From Thermodesulfobium sp. 4217-1 (lineage in GTDB: Bacteria > Thermodesulfobiota > Thermodesulfobiia > Thermodesulfobiales > Thermodesulfobiaceae): DNA of 64,000 bases. Below are positions 62,208 through 64,000 of the stretch, in pieces; position 1 is the stretch's first letter; each line of letters starts with the position of its first letter. Below the pieces are notes generated by a model. It was given only the letters and a program-made list of their open reading frames with translations, did no database searches and was not told the origin of the DNA. The position numbers and the translations under genes were made by a program. The stretch lies in assembly GCF_039822205.1 (NCBI RefSeq), contig NZ_JBAGBW010000009.1:1-64000 (forward strand). The letters are read 5' to 3'.

Positions 62208-62817
62208 AGCTTGTTTGAATTTGGTTTTTATTTTTTTGATTTTATCTTGCAATATTGCCTTTGCTCAGGATCTTATATATACCCCTTCCCCCTGGCAGAT
62301 GGCAAAGCTCCCTTTAAATAGCAGTCTGAACCTGGATTTTTCTTCTGGAGTGTTTGTGCCTGGTCAGCAAGACTCCGTTCAAAGGGTCTCAATAATTGTC
62401 ATAAGCAACAACGATCCATTTTGGGACTCCGATAAGGCATCTGTTTACCTTACTGAGGGCGAGAAGGATAGATACTATTCGCCTATTCCTGGAAATTTTT
62501 TTGGACCGCCGCAGTCAAGATGGTTTTTAATAACTTTTTCACGATTGGCCTCATTTAGTAGTTGTACCATTAAAGTAATCTTAAAAGGCGTAATTACTCC
62601 TACTGCTAATTTATATTTTTATACAAGCAATGGTATTTATAAAAATGCAAAAATTGGGTTTGGTTCTTACGACACTGTTAGTTACACTTTTAATTTAGGT
62701 CAGCCTGGTGATAGCGTTACGCTGGTAATATTAAATTCGCCATCAGATTCTGGGCCCAATATGGCGTCTAATTGGCGGTCTTTAGACTATAAGATAGAGG
62801 TTTCTGGCAACCCATAA
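62191..62817 (+). CDS. Secreted or lipid-anchored protein of unknown function
   Basis: A 208-residue exported protein of no recognised family. The signal sequence (1-25, cleavage after NIAFA) contains LSC at 18-20, so a lipoprotein is also possible. The mature part is beta-rich with many Ser, Pro, Tyr and Asn residues and ends in SLDYKIEVSGNP. TTG 62191 is preferred because GGAG lies 6 bases upstream. The start lies inside the mutS2 3' end, a 17-base overlap. The frame is open further upstream but that part is within mutS2 and lacks a signal. Confidence 0.65.
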   Translation: MYTLGKACLNLVFIFLILSCNIAFAQDLIYTPSPWQMAKLPLNSSLNLDFSSGVFVPGQQDSVQRVSIIVISNNDPFWDSDKASVYLTEGEKDRYYSPIPGNFFGPPQSRWFLITFSRLASFSSCTIKVILKGVITPTANLYFYTSNGIYKNAKIGFGSYDTVSYTFNLGQPGDSVTLVILNSPSDSGPNMASNWRSLDYKIEVSGNP

Positions 62818-62819
62818 TG

Positions 62820-62848
62820 TTTACAATTTTGATTGTAATAACTATAAT
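62820..62848 (+). promoter_or_regulatory. Promoter for greA-lysS
   Basis: TTTACA (62820-62825), a 17-base spacer and perfect TATAAT (62843-62848), transcript start near 62855. The -35 region overlaps an inverted repeat at 62821-62838. Confidence 0.7.
62821..62838. repeat. Inverted repeat over the greA promoter
   Basis: TTACAAT, four bases, then ATTGTAA: a perfect 7-4-7 inverted repeat lying from the -35 into the spacer of the greA promoter. Its place would suit a repressor site. No T-run follows, so it is not a terminator. Confidence 0.4.
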
Positions 62849-62877
62849 ACATAGGAATTTTAGTGCAGGAGGATTAT

Positions 62878-63357
62878 ATGAAAGAATTAATTAGCTTAAC
62901 CCAAGAAGGTTACGATAGACTGAAAAATGAGCTTGAATATTTGAAAGACGTAAGGCTAAAGGAAATATCTGAAAGAATTCAAGAGGCAAAAGATTTTGCT
63001 GAGGATTTTGGCAACCTTGAATACGAAGAGGCAAAGAGTGAGCAGGCTATGATACTTTCAAGAGTAAGTGAGCTGGAATCTCAACTTACTAATGCAAAGA
63101 TAATCGATATAGATAAGATTGAATTATCAAGAATAAGCATTGGATGCAAGGTAGCTGTGAAAGATCTTAACAAAAAGACCACAAAGGAATATATTATATT
63201 AGAACCGATTGAGGCTGATCCCTTGAACGGGAAAATCTCATATCAATCTCCAGTCGGCAAGGCACTGTTCGGTAAGCAGATTGGTGATGAGGTTAGCGTT
63301 CATACCCCAGGAGGCCAAACAATAAAATTAAAGGTGATAAACATTGAAAGAGCATGA
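62878..63357 (+). CDS. greA: Transcription elongation factor GreA
   Basis: Rescues backtracked RNA polymerase by stimulating transcript cleavage. The 159-residue chain has an N-terminal coiled coil (ISLTQEGYDRLKNELEYLK, then DFGNLEYEEAKSEQA with the acidic tip) and a C-terminal FKBP-like domain ending SVHTPGGQTIKLKVINIE. ATG 62878 is chosen because CAGGAGGA lies 5 bases upstream; the GTG at 62863 overlaps that site. The end overlaps lysS by 14 bases; greA-lysS is a common gene pair. Confidence 0.95.
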   Translation: MKELISLTQEGYDRLKNELEYLKDVRLKEISERIQEAKDFAEDFGNLEYEEAKSEQAMILSRVSELESQLTNAKIIDIDKIELSRISIGCKVAVKDLNKKTTKEYIILEPIEADPLNGKISYQSPVGKALFGKQIGDEVSVHTPGGQTIKLKVINIERA

Positions 63358-64000
63358 TGATGAGCCGTTTTTAAATGATGAAAATTTAGAAAATGAATAC
63401 TTCAATCAAAGACTATCAAAGTCTAATTCTTTGAGGGATATGCAAATAGACCCATATCCAGTTGAGTCTCAGTTTGTTGATTATATTTCAAATATAAAAG
63501 ATAAATTTGAAGGGTGCAGCTTACCTGAAGATGAAGAAGTGAACATAGTAGGCAGACTATTTTCCAAGAGATCTCATGGGAAGATGAGTTTTGCAGATAT
63601 GATTGATTTTACTGGTAAAATTCAGATACAACTGAAGAAAGATGTCTTGAATGAACAATATGATTTATTTAAGAACTTTATCGATATTGGAGATTTTATT
63701 CAAATTTCTGGTCCGCTTTTTAAGACAAAGACAGGCGAGATTACTGTTTTAGTCAAGTCAATTAAGATATTGTCTAAGGCTCTTAGGACGCTCCCCGAAA
63801 AATGGCACGGTTTAAAAAATGTAGAATTGAGATATAGATTTAGATACTTGGACCTGATATCGAATCAAAAAACAAGGGACGTATTCTTAAAAAGAAGCAA
63901 GATTATGAGTCTCATAAGAAAATTCTTTGAAGAAAAGGATTTTCTGGAGGTAGAGACCCCAATGCTTCACATAATACCAGGCGGCGCATCTGCCAAACCC
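63344..64000 (+). CDS. lysS: Lysyl-tRNA synthetase, class II (partial, cut by window end)
   Basis: The first 219 codons of a class II LysRS, running off the window. An N-terminal extension precedes the OB-fold anticodon-binding domain (VNIVGRLFSKRSHGKMSFAD, then FTGKIQIQLKK and FIDIGDFIQISGPLFKT). Next come LRTLPEKWHGL, RYRFRYLDL and motif 1 (FFEEKDFLEVETPMLHIIPG). TTG 63344 follows AAGGTGAT by 7 bases, and the gene overlaps greA. Motifs 2 and 3 lie beyond the end. Confidence 0.93.
   Translation, partial: MKEHDDEPFLNDENLENEYFNQRLSKSNSLRDMQIDPYPVESQFVDYISNIKDKFEGCSLPEDEEVNIVGRLFSKRSHGKMSFADMIDFTGKIQIQLKKDVLNEQYDLFKNFIDIGDFIQISGPLFKTKTGEITVLVKSIKILSKALRTLPEKWHGLKNVELRYRFRYLDLISNQKTRDVFLKRSKIMSLIRKFFEEKDFLEVETPMLHIIPGGASAKP

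Noticed and set aside
1-64000. CRISPR array, insertion sequence, prophage or defence island
   Set aside because: No regularly spaced repeats, transposase, phage or defence genes were recognised. The coding content is almost entirely core metabolism and information processing.

Overview
This window looks like a compact, gene-dense, AT-rich bacterial chromosome, mostly housekeeping, with little or no mobile DNA. The lineage cannot be fixed from sequence alone. Several traits suggest an anaerobic, possibly thermophilic, diderm-like low-GC bacterium of the Thermodesulfobium kind; that name is an inference from gene content. The traits are hydrogenase nickel-insertion genes (hypA, hypB), a CooT-like protein, a pyruvoyl-type arginine decarboxylase, a CoA-disulfide-reductase/rhodanese fusion, RlpA and a periplasmic-type M48 protease. 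Base composition, very short intergenic gaps, many ATGA/TAATG stop-start overlaps and frequent TTG starts are uniform from end to end, which argues against recent acquisition of any segment.

Layout. 1-6146 (+): cvpA, a PolX-family gene whose polymerase domain looks degenerate, a small membrane-anchored protein, dnaE. 6152-10820 (+): hisZ-hisG-hisD, an ADP-ribose-type NUDIX hydrolase, a complete tyrosine recombinase. 10861-14611 (+): proline catabolism (P5C dehydrogenase, proline dehydrogenase) and an orphan amino-acid-type binding lipoprotein. 14615-18015 (+): tRNA-Gly and tRNA-Arg, a dienelactone-hydrolase-like enzyme, a COG1237 metallo-beta-lactamase-fold protein, an MFS permease and a clear terminator. 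18036-29052 (+): chromate-type transporter, then a long block tRNA-Glu, tRNA-Val, sigA, uppS, cdsA, dxr, rseP, ispG, proS, pbp1A. 29030-33619 (-): argS, an unknown membrane zinc-ribbon protein, M48 protease, hypA, hypB. 33731-40981 (+): pyrR, pyrB, pyrC, carA, carB. 41085-49451 (+): tRNA-Met, tilS, DUF554, hpt, ftsH, rlpA, cysE, cysS, rlmB. 49494-52889: pyruvoyl arginine decarboxylase and speE (+), CooT and DUF3842 (-), a PfkB kinase (+), an unknown secreted protein (-). 52947-56160 (+): aroF, tyrA, aroA. 56170-59765 (-): CoA-disulfide-reductase/rhodanese, an XRE regulator, a CCA/poly(A) nucleotidyltransferase. 59873-64000 (+): mutS2, an unknown secreted protein, greA and the start of lysS.

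Together the genes cover replication and repair (dnaE, PolX-like, MutS2), transcription (SigA, GreA), translation (five tRNAs, five tRNA synthetases counting partial lysS, TilS, CCA enzyme, RlmB), isoprenoid, phospholipid and cell-wall precursor supply (UppS, CdsA, Dxr, IspG, PBP1A), envelope proteolysis (RseP, FtsH, M48), and pyrimidine, purine-salvage, histidine, cysteine, aromatic and polyamine metabolism. No gap between annotated features exceeds about 300 bases. No rRNA, CRISPR array, insertion sequence, prophage or riboswitch was recognised.

I did not find an obvious new defence or mobile system. The best leads are smaller: the PolX-like protein with an intact PHP domain but no polymerase catalytic carboxylates; the transmembrane zinc-ribbon protein coupled to an M48 protease and hypAB, with a palindrome over the hypA start; the overlapping DUF3842-CooT pair; tilS starting 8 bases after a CAU-anticodon tRNA; probable leaderless mutS2; a Met-Leu-stop micro-ORF overlapping the NUDIX start; and a possible ATA start for the CCA/poly(A) enzyme.
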